A DNA stretch of 56,723 nt from an uncultured Muribaculaceae bacterium (lineage in GTDB: Bacteria > Bacteroidota > Bacteroidia > Bacteroidales > Muribaculaceae), in assembly GCA_910583775.1 (NCBI GenBank), contig CAJTYD010000008.1, forward strand, positions 1 through 56,723, given 5' to 3'. The notes under the pieces are model-generated. The model was not told where the DNA came from. It made no database searches and saw only the letters and a program-made list of their open reading frames with translations. Made by a program: the position numbers and the translations under genes. Shown here in pieces: positions 16,755 through 26,111 of this stretch; positions within the stretch are counted from its first letter, which is position 1; each line of letters begins with the position of its first letter.

Positions 16755-17879
16755 ATGGACGAGAGACCAAGTCTCCTGCATATCATTCCTTCAAACAAAT
16801 GGGGCGGCGTCCAGACGTACGCATACGATATATGCCGGCATTACCACGACCGGGGCTGGAACGTGGCGGCGCTCACGCGCAACGCCGTCAACATCGATTC
16901 CCGTTTCTCTGAGACAGGCATCCGCCTCCTCCACGCCCCCGTGGGAGGTTTTTTCGACATCAACTCGATCCTGACGCTCGCCCGCGAGCTCAAGAAAACG
17001 CCGCAGGGGAAATGTACCGTCCACGTGCACCGCTACCGCGACGCCTTCACCGCGCTCCTGGCCAAAAGGATAGCGAGACGTCACGACATACGCATCGTCT
17101 CGACGCGCCACAACGTGCGCCACGGCCGAAACACCTTCTTCTTCCGGAAGATGTATGGTATGGTGGACGCGCATATCTTCGTATCACGTCTTGCCTACGA
17201 CCGGTTCATCAACGGATTCCCCCCGGTAAAACTACCCGAAGGACGAAGCTTTATCCTTCACAACAGCCTCAACATCGTCAACGAACAGAAGACTTTTCCG
17301 CAAGGTCCCGTTATAGTCATGTTTTTAGGCCCCGTGGTAGCCGGGAAGGGACTTGAGACACTGATCGACGCGATGGTGAAACTACGCGACCTTAAGGCAA
17401 GGCTCCGAATCTATGGCTCCGGCAATCCCGATTTTGTAGACAGTATGCGGCGCCGAGCCATAAACAGAGGAGTGATGGACAGCATAGACTGGAATCTACG
17501 TCTTCCCGGACCCTGGGCCGACACCTGCGCTTCCGACTGTCACATCGGAGTGGTGCCCTCGGTTGAAATGGAAGCCTGCGGTATGGCCAACATCCGTTTC
17601 ATGGCCGCCGGACGTCCGCAGGTCACTACCGGGATCGGAGCCCAGACCGAATATCTCGAAGAAGACAAAACCGCTCTGTTCGTACCTCCCGCCGACGCAG
17701 GCGCCCTCGCCGACGCAATCCGCCGACTCGCCTCCGACCAGGCACTGCGCGAGAGAATGGGACTACAGGCTCTCAAGGATTATTCCGAACGGCTCTCCTG
17801 GAAACACTTCACTGACGAACTTGACAAAATCTACAATATTGACCCAATAACTCTCTCCGGAAACCGACAAAGAAAATGA
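16755..17879 (+). CDS. Glycosyltransferase family 4 protein
   Basis: The 374-residue GT-B enzyme starts with LLHIIPSNKWGGVQTYAYDICRHY, the usual N-terminal Gly-rich loop. The C-terminal half carries MFLGPVVAGKGLETLIDAM, then the acceptor-end motif VPSVEMEACGMANIRFMAAGRP, where the E-x7-E pattern of GT4 enzymes is only partly kept. It should transfer a sugar from a nucleotide donor in glycan or lipopolysaccharide assembly. Its stop overlaps the gmd start by 4 bases, so it may be a fucosyl or mannosyl transferase of the same pathway; this is inference from context. Confidence 0.9.
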   Translation: MDERPSLLHIIPSNKWGGVQTYAYDICRHYHDRGWNVAALTRNAVNIDSRFSETGIRLLHAPVGGFFDINSILTLARELKKTPQGKCTVHVHRYRDAFTALLAKRIARRHDIRIVSTRHNVRHGRNTFFFRKMYGMVDAHIFVSRLAYDRFINGFPPVKLPEGRSFILHNSLNIVNEQKTFPQGPVIVMFLGPVVAGKGLETLIDAMVKLRDLKARLRIYGSGNPDFVDSMRRRAINRGVMDSIDWNLRLPGPWADTCASDCHIGVVPSVEMEACGMANIRFMAAGRPQVTTGIGAQTEYLEEDKTALFVPPADAGALADAIRRLASDQALRERMGLQALKDYSERLSWKHFTDELDKIYNIDPITLSGNRQRK

Positions 17880-18964
17880 AAAAAGCACTAATAACCGGAG
17901 TCACCGGCCAGGACGGTTCCTATCTTGTCGAACTCCTGATATCAAAAGGATATGACGTTCACGGCACGATCCGCCGCAGTTCCACCGACTTCCGCGAACG
18001 CATCGCCCATCTCGAGGGCCATCCCCGCTTCCACCTCCACTACGCCGATATGGCCGATTCGATGAGCCTGCTGAAGGTAGTGATGACCGTAAAGCCCGAC
18101 GAGATCTACAATCTTGCGGCCCAGAGCCATGTGCAGGTATCGTTCGATGTGCCCGAATATACGGCCAACACCGACGCCACCGGAGTTATCCGCGTGCTCG
18201 AGGCCGTGCGTCAGGCCGGCCTTGCCTCCACCTGCCGCATCTATCAGGCCTCGACCTCCGAGCTCTACGGCAAGGTCGAGAAGATGCCTCAGAACGAAGA
18301 CACCCCTTTCCATCCCTACAGTCCGTACGCCGTCGCAAAGCTCTACGGCTTCTGGATCATCAAGGAATATCGAGAGGCATACGACATGTATTGCTGCTCG
18401 GGCATTCTCTTTAACCATGAGTCGGAACGCCGCGGCGAGACTTTCGTGACCCGCAAGATCACGCTCGCCGCCGCCCGCATTGCCCAGGGGAAACAGGAGA
18501 AGCTATACTTAGGCAACCTCTCGTCGCTGCGCGACTGGGGTTACGCCCCCGACTATGTGGAATGCATGTGGCTGATGCTCCAGCAGCAGAAGCCCGACGA
18601 TTTCGTGATCGCCACCGGCGTGCAGCACTCCGTCCGGGAGTTCGCTACCCTCGCCTTCAAGGCCGTCGGAATCGACATCCGCTGGGAAGGGGAAGGCGCC
18701 GACGAAAAGGGAATCGACACCGCGACAGGCAAGGTAGTTGTCGAGGTCTCGCCCGATTTCTACCGCCCGACCGATGTGGTCAACCTGCTCGGCGACCCCT
18801 CGAAAGCCAAGGAGAAATTAGGCTGGAACCCTTCGAAGACATCCTTCGAGGAACTCGTGAGACGAATGGTGGATTCCGACATGAAGAAAGTAGCCGCCGA
18901 AAAGGCTTCGGAATATGTGAAGATGAACCTTGAGGAATATCTCGAGAAAGGAATCGTGAAATAA
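17876..18964 (+). CDS. gmd: GDP-mannose 4,6-dehydratase
   Basis: The 362-residue enzyme converts GDP-mannose to GDP-4-keto-6-deoxymannose, the first step to GDP-L-fucose. It shows the NADP site ITGVTGQDGSYLVELL at the N-terminus, HGTIRRSS, the catalytic STSELYGKV and Tyr-x3-Lys in PYAVAKLYGFW. The family marker HESERRGETFVTRKIT is also present. The ATG overlaps the stop of the glycosyltransferase gene. The fucose synthase gene follows 33 bases downstream, giving the complete two-enzyme route. Confidence 0.97.
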   Translation: MKKALITGVTGQDGSYLVELLISKGYDVHGTIRRSSTDFRERIAHLEGHPRFHLHYADMADSMSLLKVVMTVKPDEIYNLAAQSHVQVSFDVPEYTANTDATGVIRVLEAVRQAGLASTCRIYQASTSELYGKVEKMPQNEDTPFHPYSPYAVAKLYGFWIIKEYREAYDMYCCSGILFNHESERRGETFVTRKITLAAARIAQGKQEKLYLGNLSSLRDWGYAPDYVECMWLMLQQQKPDDFVIATGVQHSVREFATLAFKAVGIDIRWEGEGADEKGIDTATGKVVVEVSPDFYRPTDVVNLLGDPSKAKEKLGWNPSKTSFEELVRRMVDSDMKKVAAEKASEYVKMNLEEYLEKGIVK

Positions 18965-18997
18965 TTTGCAAGCCAACTTTCTCATCACCAATCAAAA

Positions 18998-19939
18998 ATG
19001 GAAAAAGATTCGAAGATATACGTCGCAGGTCACCGCGGCATGGTGGGTTCGGCGATCGTCAGGGAACTCAGGCGCCAGGGATTCGACAAAATCGTGACCC
19101 GCACGCACGCCGAGCTCGACCTCACCGACCAGAGGGCAGTTAACGGTTTTTTCGAGAATGAGAAACCGGAATATGTCTTTCTGGCAGCCGCCAAAGTGGG
19201 CGGCATCGTGGCCAACAACGAGGCTCCGGCCGATTTCATGTATCAGAACATGATGCTGGAAATGAATGTTATAAACGCCGCCTGGCGCAACGGATGCCGA
19301 AAGCTCGAGTTCTTGGGCTCATCGTGCATCTATCCGCGTATGGCGCCGCAGCCCATGCCCGAAAGCTGCCTGCTCACCTCCTCGCTCGAGCAAACCAACG
19401 AGGCTTACGCGCTCGCCAAGATCTCGGGTCTAAAATACTGCGAATACCTCAACCGCCAGTATGGAACGGATTTCATCTCCGTGATGCCGACAAACCTCTA
19501 CGGACCCAACGACAATTACCATCCTACCCATTCCCACGTGCTTCCGGCTCTGATCCGCAGATTTCATGAAGCTAAGGAGCAGGGGCTCGAAGAGGTTACA
19601 TGCTGGGGCGACGGCTCGCCGCTGAGGGAATTCCTCTATGTCGACGACCTCGCCAACCTCTGCGTCTTCCTGATGCAGAACTATTCGGGCAACGAGACCG
19701 TAAACGCCGGCACCGGCAAGGAGGTGACGATCCGCGAGCTTACCGAGATCGTGGCGCGGACGACAGGCTACAAAGGCCGCATCCTCTGGGACACCACGAA
19801 GCCCAACGGGACGCCGCGCAAGCTCCTCGACGTCTCGAAGGCCACGCGCCTGGGCTGGACCTACCGCACGGATCTCGAAGAGGGGATCGCCCTCGCATAT
19901 CAGGATTTCCTCTCAAACCCGATGAGGGCCGAGAGATAA
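18998..19939 (+). CDS. fcl: GDP-L-fucose synthase
   Basis: The 313-residue epimerase/reductase completes GDP-L-fucose synthesis from the gmd product. It has the NADP motif VAGHRGMVGSAIVREL, then FLAAAKVGGI, the GSSCIYPRMAPQPM segment and the catalytic Tyr-x3-Lys in YALAKISG. It also carries the YGPNDNY and HVLPALIRRFHEAK motifs typical of this enzyme. The length is normal. It belongs to the forward glycan block with the glycosyltransferase and gmd. GDP-fucose in Bacteroidales feeds capsule and protein O-glycosylation. Confidence 0.97.
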   Translation: MEKDSKIYVAGHRGMVGSAIVRELRRQGFDKIVTRTHAELDLTDQRAVNGFFENEKPEYVFLAAAKVGGIVANNEAPADFMYQNMMLEMNVINAAWRNGCRKLEFLGSSCIYPRMAPQPMPESCLLTSSLEQTNEAYALAKISGLKYCEYLNRQYGTDFISVMPTNLYGPNDNYHPTHSHVLPALIRRFHEAKEQGLEEVTCWGDGSPLREFLYVDDLANLCVFLMQNYSGNETVNAGTGKEVTIRELTEIVARTTGYKGRILWDTTKPNGTPRKLLDVSKATRLGWTYRTDLEEGIALAYQDFLSNPMRAER

Positions 19940-19987
19940 CTCCGTAATAAAATTTCACAGCGGCATAAAACAGGAATAACGGCACCA

Positions 19988-22900
19988 ATGACAAGAGAGA
20001 AACGAATCGAGAACGCGGTCAGCGCAGGAGTATTCTTAATCCTGCTCGCCACCTATTGGCTCACCGCTCCCGACGCGGTCTCCTACTGGGACTGCCCCGA
20101 ATATGTTGCCGGAGCCTGGAAAATGGAAGTGGGTCATCCTCCGGGAAATCCTGTGTGGATGCTTGTGGAGCGCGTGATCACCATGCTCGCGCCTTCGGGG
20201 AGAGAGGCGGCTCTGCTTGTCAACCTCTCGAGCGGACTTTTCACGGCGCTCGCCGCATTCTTCCTGTCGAAGACAATATTCGCGATTTCGGTCTGGATAA
20301 CACGCAAGTCGCGTCTGCGCCGCCATTCGTTATGGCTGGCGGCCACGGGCGCCGTCATCGGCACGCTGGCTTTCGGATGGTGCGACTCCACCTGGTATTC
20401 GGCAGTGGAGGCGGAAGTCTACGCGATGTCTATTTTCTTCACCTCGCTCTGCGTATGGCTGATGGTGGAATGGGCGCAGATTCCCTCGCGCCTGCAGGCC
20501 CGGCGGCTGCTCGTTCTGCTCGCCTATCTTTTCGGCCTCTCCATAGGCGTGCATCAGCTTAACCTGCTCTGCATCCCGGCGCTGGCCATCATCTGGGGAA
20601 TAAGACGCGGAATCCGCTCGCCGCTCAAGTTCATACTCATTTTCATCCTCTCGCTCGCCGCCGTGGGCTGCGTGCTTGTCGGCATGATGCCTTCGGCAAT
20701 CGCCCTGGCAGCCGGGATCGAGCTCTTCGCCGTCAATACTCTCGGTCTGCCCTATCTCTGGGGCGTAGGCATATATGTCGTGCTGCTCGCCGCAGCCCTG
20801 CTGCTGGCACTCACCGTCACCGCCCGCTCGCACAACCGCGGAGTGATCGCCGCGGCCATCTTCCCCGCAATCTTTCTTTCAGGCATATTCAACATCGGCA
20901 ATTATTTCCTCGTCGGCGCGGCCGTTTCGGCGATTGCGAGCATATTGCTCGTTCGCGGCATCCGCTTCGACACCGGGCGCCTCAACCTCGCGATGTGGAT
21001 GCTGGCCATGCTGCTCACAGGCTATTCGGCATACGCCATCATTCCTCTGCGCGGCGACATACCCTCGCCGGCAAATCCGATACTGCCCGGCGATCCCTTC
21101 TCTTTCGCCGCCTATCAGGCGCGCGAGCAATACGGCTCGTCGCCCCTGCTTTACGGCCAGACGCCATACAGCAAGGCTCTCCTCCGCGAGACATTCCGTT
21201 CCGGCGACAGTGTGCCAGACTATTCGAAGATAGCCCTGACTCCGGGTCACAGATATGTGATGCCGAAGGTGAAGGGAGCCATTCTGCATGACCCGTACGA
21301 TATGCTCACGGCCTCGGACTCGGCGTTCAATCGCAAGGCTCTCGAACGGGAAGGAGACGCATACGTGATCCGAGGATATTCTGCTAAACCGATTCTCACG
21401 CCGGAGCTCAACATGTGGTTCCCGCGAATCACGAGCCGCGACCCGGAAGACCTCGACTGTTTCGCCGACTGGACCGGCATGACCCCTGGAAACATGACGG
21501 AGGTCGAAGTCTCGGAAGTGATCGATTCGGCCGGACGTATCCTCACGAAACTCGATAGAGAAGGGAAGCGGACAAAAGCCGTGTCGAAACGACCTACATA
21601 CACGCAAAGCCTCGGTATGCTCTTCTCTTACCAGATGGGATATATGTATTTCCGCTATCTCCTCTGGAATTTCTCGGGGCGTCAGAACGACATGCATTCC
21701 ACCGGCGAGGTGGAGCACGGCAATTTCATCACCGGTTTCATGCCGGTCGACAACCTGATGCTCGGCGCCGAAGATTATCTGCCGCCCGAGGCGGGGAGCG
21801 GTAATCCGGGACGCAACCGCTATTTCATGCTCCCGCTGCTGCTTGGTCTTGCGGGCATCGGCTGGCTGATCGCCAACGGGCGCCGCGGCAGGGAGACCGC
21901 GGGAGTGATCGCGGTTCTTTTCGTAATGACGGGGATTGCGATCGTGGTCTATCTCAATCAGGGGCCGGGAGAGCCGAGGGAACGCGACTACTCGTTCTTA
22001 GGCTCCTACATGGCGTTCGCGGCCTGGATCGGCTTCGGAGCCGTGGCCATCACAGCCGGGACAGGGCGCCTGGCGTCACGGCTGACGCGGAATAAGCCGC
22101 TGCCGAAACGTAGAAATGCAGTCAAAGCCGGATATATTATCGGCTCATGCCTGTGCCTGGGCGTACCGCTGCTGATGTTTTTCGAGAATCTCGACGATCA
22201 CGACCGTTCGGGACGTCGCGCGGCCTCGTCGCTGAGCGCCAATCTGCTGAATTCGCTTGAAAAGGATGCCATAATATTCGTAGACGGCGACAACTATACC
22301 TTCCCGCTCTGGTATTCGCAGGAGGTGGAGGGCGTGCGCAAGGATGTGCGCGTCATCAACATGGCCTATCTCTCTTTGCCGCAATATGCCGCCATGATGA
22401 TGCGCGACTGGGACGGAGCGAAAGGCATTCCCTCTGTTTTCCGGCCTGAAGACATCGTCTACAGCGCATTCCTTTTCCCGGAAATAGCGGCACCGGCCAA
22501 AGACAGCGTCGCTGATGCAGCCGAGATGATCAGGCAATTACGCGAAAGCAAGGATTTCAAGACTCACGTCGGTAAAGTCAGCTTGCCGATCGGAAGCGAT
22601 ACCGTGATCATACCGCTGTCGCGCCTCACGGCGACAGGCGCGGGACGGATCTTGAATTTCCGTAAACTGATGGTATTGAACATCCTCGCGGCAAATGCAG
22701 AATCGAAACAGCCAAGGCCTATTTACTGGCATCGGTCATTGCCCGGGCAGCATCTGCTCGGCCTCCGTGCCTATACCTCACCCTCGCTTGCCGGGCCGCG
22801 CCTCGGGAAAATGACGGACACGGAAATAGATTCAATCATGAAACGGACGCTTGATATGCTTCAGACGCCGAATGCACCCGGATACGTCTATATGGACGGC

Positions 22901-23245
22901 ACTCCCGCCGGACAGGTAAGCGCACAGCGGGCATCGCTCGTGATCATGGCCCGCGAACTGCTTCGCCGCGGCCACACCGCAACGGCTCTGAAAACCACAC
23001 AGGCTGCCGACAGTCTGATGGGGAGCGACCGGCGCACTTTCGGCGCCGTCCTCGACGCCGACACCACATTTATCGTCAGAAAAGAGCTTGGGAAACTCTA
23101 TCTGGAGCTTGCCGACTCCACGGGGCGCGCCGATCTTCGCGAGAAGGGCGACTCGCTGCTGAACGCCCACCGCCTCATGCTCCGCGAATGGACACGCTAC
23201 AAGCGTGCCCTCCCGCCCCGCCTCCGCTCCAAGATGCTCCGATAA
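19988..23245 (+). CDS. DUF2723 family membrane protein (TMEM260-like candidate glycosyltransferase)
   Basis: This 1085-residue protein has about ten membrane helices in its first 400 residues and two or three more near 620-720, followed by a long soluble C-terminal part. The N-terminal DUF2723 domain shows SYWDCPEYVAGAWKMEVGHPPGNPVW, with the acidic residue expected in GT-C enzymes, and GYSAYAIIPLRGDIPSPANP. Human TMEM260 of this family is an O-mannosyltransferase, so a role in protein O-glycosylation is plausible. It lies 48 bases after fcl, which supports a link to glycosylation. The acceptor and donor are unknown. Confidence 0.88.
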   Translation: MTREKRIENAVSAGVFLILLATYWLTAPDAVSYWDCPEYVAGAWKMEVGHPPGNPVWMLVERVITMLAPSGREAALLVNLSSGLFTALAAFFLSKTIFAISVWITRKSRLRRHSLWLAATGAVIGTLAFGWCDSTWYSAVEAEVYAMSIFFTSLCVWLMVEWAQIPSRLQARRLLVLLAYLFGLSIGVHQLNLLCIPALAIIWGIRRGIRSPLKFILIFILSLAAVGCVLVGMMPSAIALAAGIELFAVNTLGLPYLWGVGIYVVLLAAALLLALTVTARSHNRGVIAAAIFPAIFLSGIFNIGNYFLVGAAVSAIASILLVRGIRFDTGRLNLAMWMLAMLLTGYSAYAIIPLRGDIPSPANPILPGDPFSFAAYQAREQYGSSPLLYGQTPYSKALLRETFRSGDSVPDYSKIALTPGHRYVMPKVKGAILHDPYDMLTASDSAFNRKALEREGDAYVIRGYSAKPILTPELNMWFPRITSRDPEDLDCFADWTGMTPGNMTEVEVSEVIDSAGRILTKLDREGKRTKAVSKRPTYTQSLGMLFSYQMGYMYFRYLLWNFSGRQNDMHSTGEVEHGNFITGFMPVDNLMLGAEDYLPPEAGSGNPGRNRYFMLPLLLGLAGIGWLIANGRRGRETAGVIAVLFVMTGIAIVVYLNQGPGEPRERDYSFLGSYMAFAAWIGFGAVAITAGTGRLASRLTRNKPLPKRRNAVKAGYIIGSCLCLGVPLLMFFENLDDHDRSGRRAASSLSANLLNSLEKDAIIFVDGDNYTFPLWYSQEVEGVRKDVRVINMAYLSLPQYAAMMMRDWDGAKGIPSVFRPEDIVYSAFLFPEIAAPAKDSVADAAEMIRQLRESKDFKTHVGKVSLPIGSDTVIIPLSRLTATGAGRILNFRKLMVLNILAANAESKQPRPIYWHRSLPGQHLLGLRAYTSPSLAGPRLGKMTDTEIDSIMKRTLDMLQTPNAPGYVYMDGTPAGQVSAQRASLVIMARELLRRGHTATALKTTQAADSLMGSDRRTFGAVLDADTTFIVRKELGKLYLELADSTGRADLREKGDSLLNAHRLMLREWTRYKRALPPRLRSKMLR

Positions 23246-23261
23246 TCCCAGAAATAATCAT

Positions 23262-23292
23262 TTTGTCAAGTGAAAAATATTGGCTAATTTTG
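23262..23292 (+). promoter_or_regulatory. Promoter of the DUF1573 gene pair
   Basis: The -33 box TTTG (23262-23265), 19 bases, then the -7 box TAATTTTG (23285-23292). The match to the Bacteroidetes consensus is complete. It leaves a leader of about 75 bases before the first DUF1573 start. Confidence 0.7.
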
Positions 23293-23375
23293 TTAATCAT
23301 AGTAAGGCGTAGACAACACCCCCAAAAAGGGACAGCTTGTAGGCCTTAGCAACCATCGTCAAGACAATAGAAATT

Positions 23376-23789
23376 ATGAATAGCTCATTGAAAATAAAAA
23401 GTTTAGCCACTCTCCTGCTCGTTGTCCTCTTCCTCCTGCCCTCTGAGGCGAAAAAGAAGAACGGAGGCAACCCGGTCATGACCATGACCGAGTCGACTTA
23501 CGATTTCGGCATCATCCCTGAAAAAGGGGGGCCGGTGAGCCATGAATTCGAGTTCACCAACACCGGCAACGGCCCGCTCGTGATCCTCAACGCTACCGCC
23601 GACTGCGGCTGCACCCGCCCGGAATATCCTAAAAATCCTATCGCTCCCGGCAAAAAGGGTAAGATCAAAGTCACTTTTCTTCCTAAGAACTACGCCGGCG
23701 GATTCGTCAAGAACGTAAAGATCAAGACAAACGCCAAACCGAAGATGAAAGTGATAAAGATCTCCGGCACAGTAAACCCCAATAAATGA
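23376..23789 (+). CDS. DUF1573 domain-containing secreted protein
   Basis: The 137-residue protein has a signal peptide (IKSLATLLLVVLFLLPSEA) and one Ig-like DUF1573 domain. The hallmarks are YDFGIIPEKGGPVSHEFEFTN, the ADCGCTRPEYP cysteine motif, IAPGKKGKIKVTF and a final KVIKISGTV strand. Such proteins are periplasmic or exported in Bacteroidetes and their role is not established. The next gene starts in this family too, either by ATGA overlap or 38 bases downstream, so the two form an operon. Confidence 0.92.
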   Translation: MNSSLKIKSLATLLLVVLFLLPSEAKKKNGGNPVMTMTESTYDFGIIPEKGGPVSHEFEFTNTGNGPLVILNATADCGCTRPEYPKNPIAPGKKGKIKVTFLPKNYAGGFVKNVKIKTNAKPKMKVIKISGTVNPNK

Positions 23790-23827
23790 CCGAAGCAAAA
23801 GCCCAAAGCCCGTCAACATACTTTAAA

Positions 23828-24910
23828 ATGAAAGCCCCTCTTCTACAGATCCTCGCCTCGTTTCTGCTCGCCATAACCGCTCCGGCGGTATGTCGCGCCG
23901 ACGTCGTGTGGCTTGAGAAGGACTATGACTTCGGACTGATGAAGGAACAGCTGGGCTCCAAGACCGGCAGCGTGCGATTCGTCAACACGGGTCCCGAGGA
24001 GATCATCATCACCGGAGCGCGCCCGAGCTGCGGCTGCACGTCGGTCGACTATCCCGTCGACCCAATAGCCGTCGGCGACACCGCGACGATCTCCTTCACG
24101 TATAACCCGACAGGAAGGCCCGGAAGGTTTGAAAAATCCATCCGCGTCTACATCGGCGAATTCGACACGAGCACCATCCATATCCGCGGCAACGTCTTAG
24201 GCACCCCCGAATCGCTCTCCGTGCTCTATCCCATAGAGGCAGGCCCGCTGAGGCTCACCGAATCGGTGATCCCCGCCGGCGAGATCGTCTACGGTCAGAC
24301 ACGCCATTTCTTCGTAAACGGCTACAACCAGACGCTCGACACCATCCATCCCTCGGCCACAAGCGCCGACAAAGCGCTGAGCATCGATATGTCGTCGACA
24401 GCCGTCGGACCCGGCGACATAGTGACATTCAGCCTCTATCTCAACACGCGAGACGTTCCGGAGCCCGGGCCGCTGTCGATTCCGGTAACGATCGCGCCTG
24501 ACGTGGCCAACGCCGGAGGAGAGCCCCTCACGCTGACGCTCAAGGCCAACATCAAGCCCGATTTCAGAGGAATGAGCGTCGAAGATGAAAAAAAAGCGCC
24601 AAGATGCTATATCCTGCCTCAGAATGTGGACCTCGGCGTCATATCGGGCAGCAAGAAAAGAGACTTCAGCTTCGTGATCAGCAACCAGGGGGAGACGCAG
24701 ATGCGCGTGGCAAGAGTGCATTCACCCTCCAAAGCCATTAGCATCCGCCGCATCCCCTCCACAGTGAAGGCCGGCAAAGAGGAGAAGGCCACCTGCTCCC
24801 TCGATCCGACGCGCCTCGAGAAAGGCCCCTTCAAGATAAAGATCGACATCTATACCGACGACCCGCTGCATCCCGTCAGGACGCTCCCGGTCTGCGGAAT
24901 AATCGAATAG
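23828..24910 (+). CDS. DUF1573 domain-containing protein, multi-domain
   Basis: This protein has 360 residues from the ATG at 23828, chosen because a clean signal peptide (LLQILASFLLAITAPAVCRA) follows directly. An in-frame ATG at 23786 overlaps the previous stop and would add 14 polar residues. An N-terminal DUF1573 domain (YDFGLMKEQ, then SCGCTSVDYP, VGDTATISFTYNPTGRPG) is followed by two more Ig-like segments of the same general shape; the last has VDLGVISGSKKRDFSFVISNQG. Probably periplasmic. Its role is unknown, but the pairing with a single-domain DUF1573 protein suggests a shared function. Confidence 0.87.
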   Translation: MKAPLLQILASFLLAITAPAVCRADVVWLEKDYDFGLMKEQLGSKTGSVRFVNTGPEEIIITGARPSCGCTSVDYPVDPIAVGDTATISFTYNPTGRPGRFEKSIRVYIGEFDTSTIHIRGNVLGTPESLSVLYPIEAGPLRLTESVIPAGEIVYGQTRHFFVNGYNQTLDTIHPSATSADKALSIDMSSTAVGPGDIVTFSLYLNTRDVPEPGPLSIPVTIAPDVANAGGEPLTLTLKANIKPDFRGMSVEDEKKAPRCYILPQNVDLGVISGSKKRDFSFVISNQGETQMRVARVHSPSKAISIRRIPSTVKAGKEEKATCSLDPTRLEKGPFKIKIDIYTDDPLHPVRTLPVCGIIE

Positions 24911-24911
24911 T

Positions 24912-24974
24912 CCTTAACGACCTTAAGGCCCTTAAAGACTTTAATGACCTTAACGACCTTAGAGTCCTTAAAGC
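24912..24974 (+). repeat. Seven-unit 9-base tandem repeat
   Basis: Seven direct copies with exact 9-base period and consensus CCTTAAAGA. Units 1 and 5 are identical (CCTTAACGA). It starts one base after the stop of the DUF1573 gene and ends about 40 bases before the MeaB start. Function unknown. Confidence 0.9.
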
Positions 24975-25013
24975 CACTATTAGTTAGTTTCAAAAACCTT
25001 AAACCATAATATC

Positions 25014-26111
25014 ATGGATCATCCCGAAAACGATTCCTCATACAAAGGCCTGCAGGTGAACTCAGGCGTAACCTCCCAGCCCATCACCAACCCCTACCGC
25101 AACGCTCGCCGCGCACGCCGCCCGCAGCTCACGGCATCCGAATATGTAGAAGGCATCCTCAAAGGCAACGTCAGCATTCTCGGCCAGGCAGTTACACTTG
25201 TCGAGAGCACCGCAGAGCATCATCAGGCGCTCGCGCAGGAGGTGATCGAGAAATGCCTCCCCTATTCCGGGAAATCGCGACGCATCGGCATCACGGGGGT
25301 TCCGGGAGCCGGGAAATCGACCTCGATCGATGTTTTCGGACTCCATGTTATCGGGAAAGGGGGCAAACTGGCGGTCCTGGCCATCGACCCGAGCAGCGAG
25401 CGCACGCAGGGCAGTATTCTCGGCGACAAGACCCGCATGGAGAAGCTCTCGCAGCAGCCCGAGGCATTCATACGACCTTCCCCCTCTGCCGGATCGCTCG
25501 GCGGCGTGGCCCGCAAGACACGCGAGACAATCGTGCTCTGCGAGGCCGCCGGCTACGACAATATCTTCGTAGAGACCGTCGGCGTCGGCCAGAGCGAGAC
25601 CGCAGTCCATTCGATGGTCGATTTCTTCCTGCTCATCCAGCTCGCCGGCACCGGCGACGAACTCCAGGGCATCAAGCGCGGTATCATGGAGATGGCCGAC
25701 GGCATCGTGATCAACAAGGCCGACGGCGACAATATCGAGCGCGCCAACCTCGCCGCCGCCCAGTTCCGCAACGCCCTGATGCTCTTCCCGCCGACGCCAA
25801 GCAAATGGCGTCCCGAGGTGATCACCTACAGCGGATATTACGAACTGAACATCGATAAGGTATGGGACATGATCGACCGTTATTTCGAATACGCCAAACA
25901 AACGGGATATTTCGAGAAAAAGCGCAACGAGCAGGCTAAATACTGGATGATCGAGACCATCAACGAGCAGCTGCGAAACAACTTCTACCGCATGCCGGAG
26001 ATCCGTGCCCTCCTCGAGCAGAAAGAGATGCGCGTCCTCAATAACGAGCAGTCATCTTTCACCGCCGCCCAGGACGTGCTCAACCGTTACTTCCAGCTCC
26101 TCCGTAATTAA
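25014..26111 (+). CDS. meaB: Methylmalonyl-CoA mutase-associated GTPase MeaB
   Basis: The 365-residue G3E-family GTPase is the chaperone that loads and protects the B12 cofactor of methylmalonyl-CoA mutase in propionate metabolism. It shows the P-loop GVPGAGKST (about residue 96), the switch regions AIDPSSERTQGSILGDKTRM and VETVGVGQSE, and the base-recognition motif INKAD. The N-terminal extension of about 35 residues is typical. The mutase genes are not in this window. Its stop overlaps the stop of the convergent RND gene by three bases. Confidence 0.96.
   Translation: MDHPENDSSYKGLQVNSGVTSQPITNPYRNARRARRPQLTASEYVEGILKGNVSILGQAVTLVESTAEHHQALAQEVIEKCLPYSGKSRRIGITGVPGAGKSTSIDVFGLHVIGKGGKLAVLAIDPSSERTQGSILGDKTRMEKLSQQPEAFIRPSPSAGSLGGVARKTRETIVLCEAAGYDNIFVETVGVGQSETAVHSMVDFFLLIQLAGTGDELQGIKRGIMEMADGIVINKADGDNIERANLAAAQFRNALMLFPPTPSKWRPEVITYSGYYELNIDKVWDMIDRYFEYAKQTGYFEKKRNEQAKYWMIETINEQLRNNFYRMPEIRALLEQKEMRVLNNEQSSFTAAQDVLNRYFQLLRN

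Noticed and set aside
24197..24721. Minus-strand frame of 174 codons
   Set aside because: It is opposite the DUF1573 gene and has no recognisable features.
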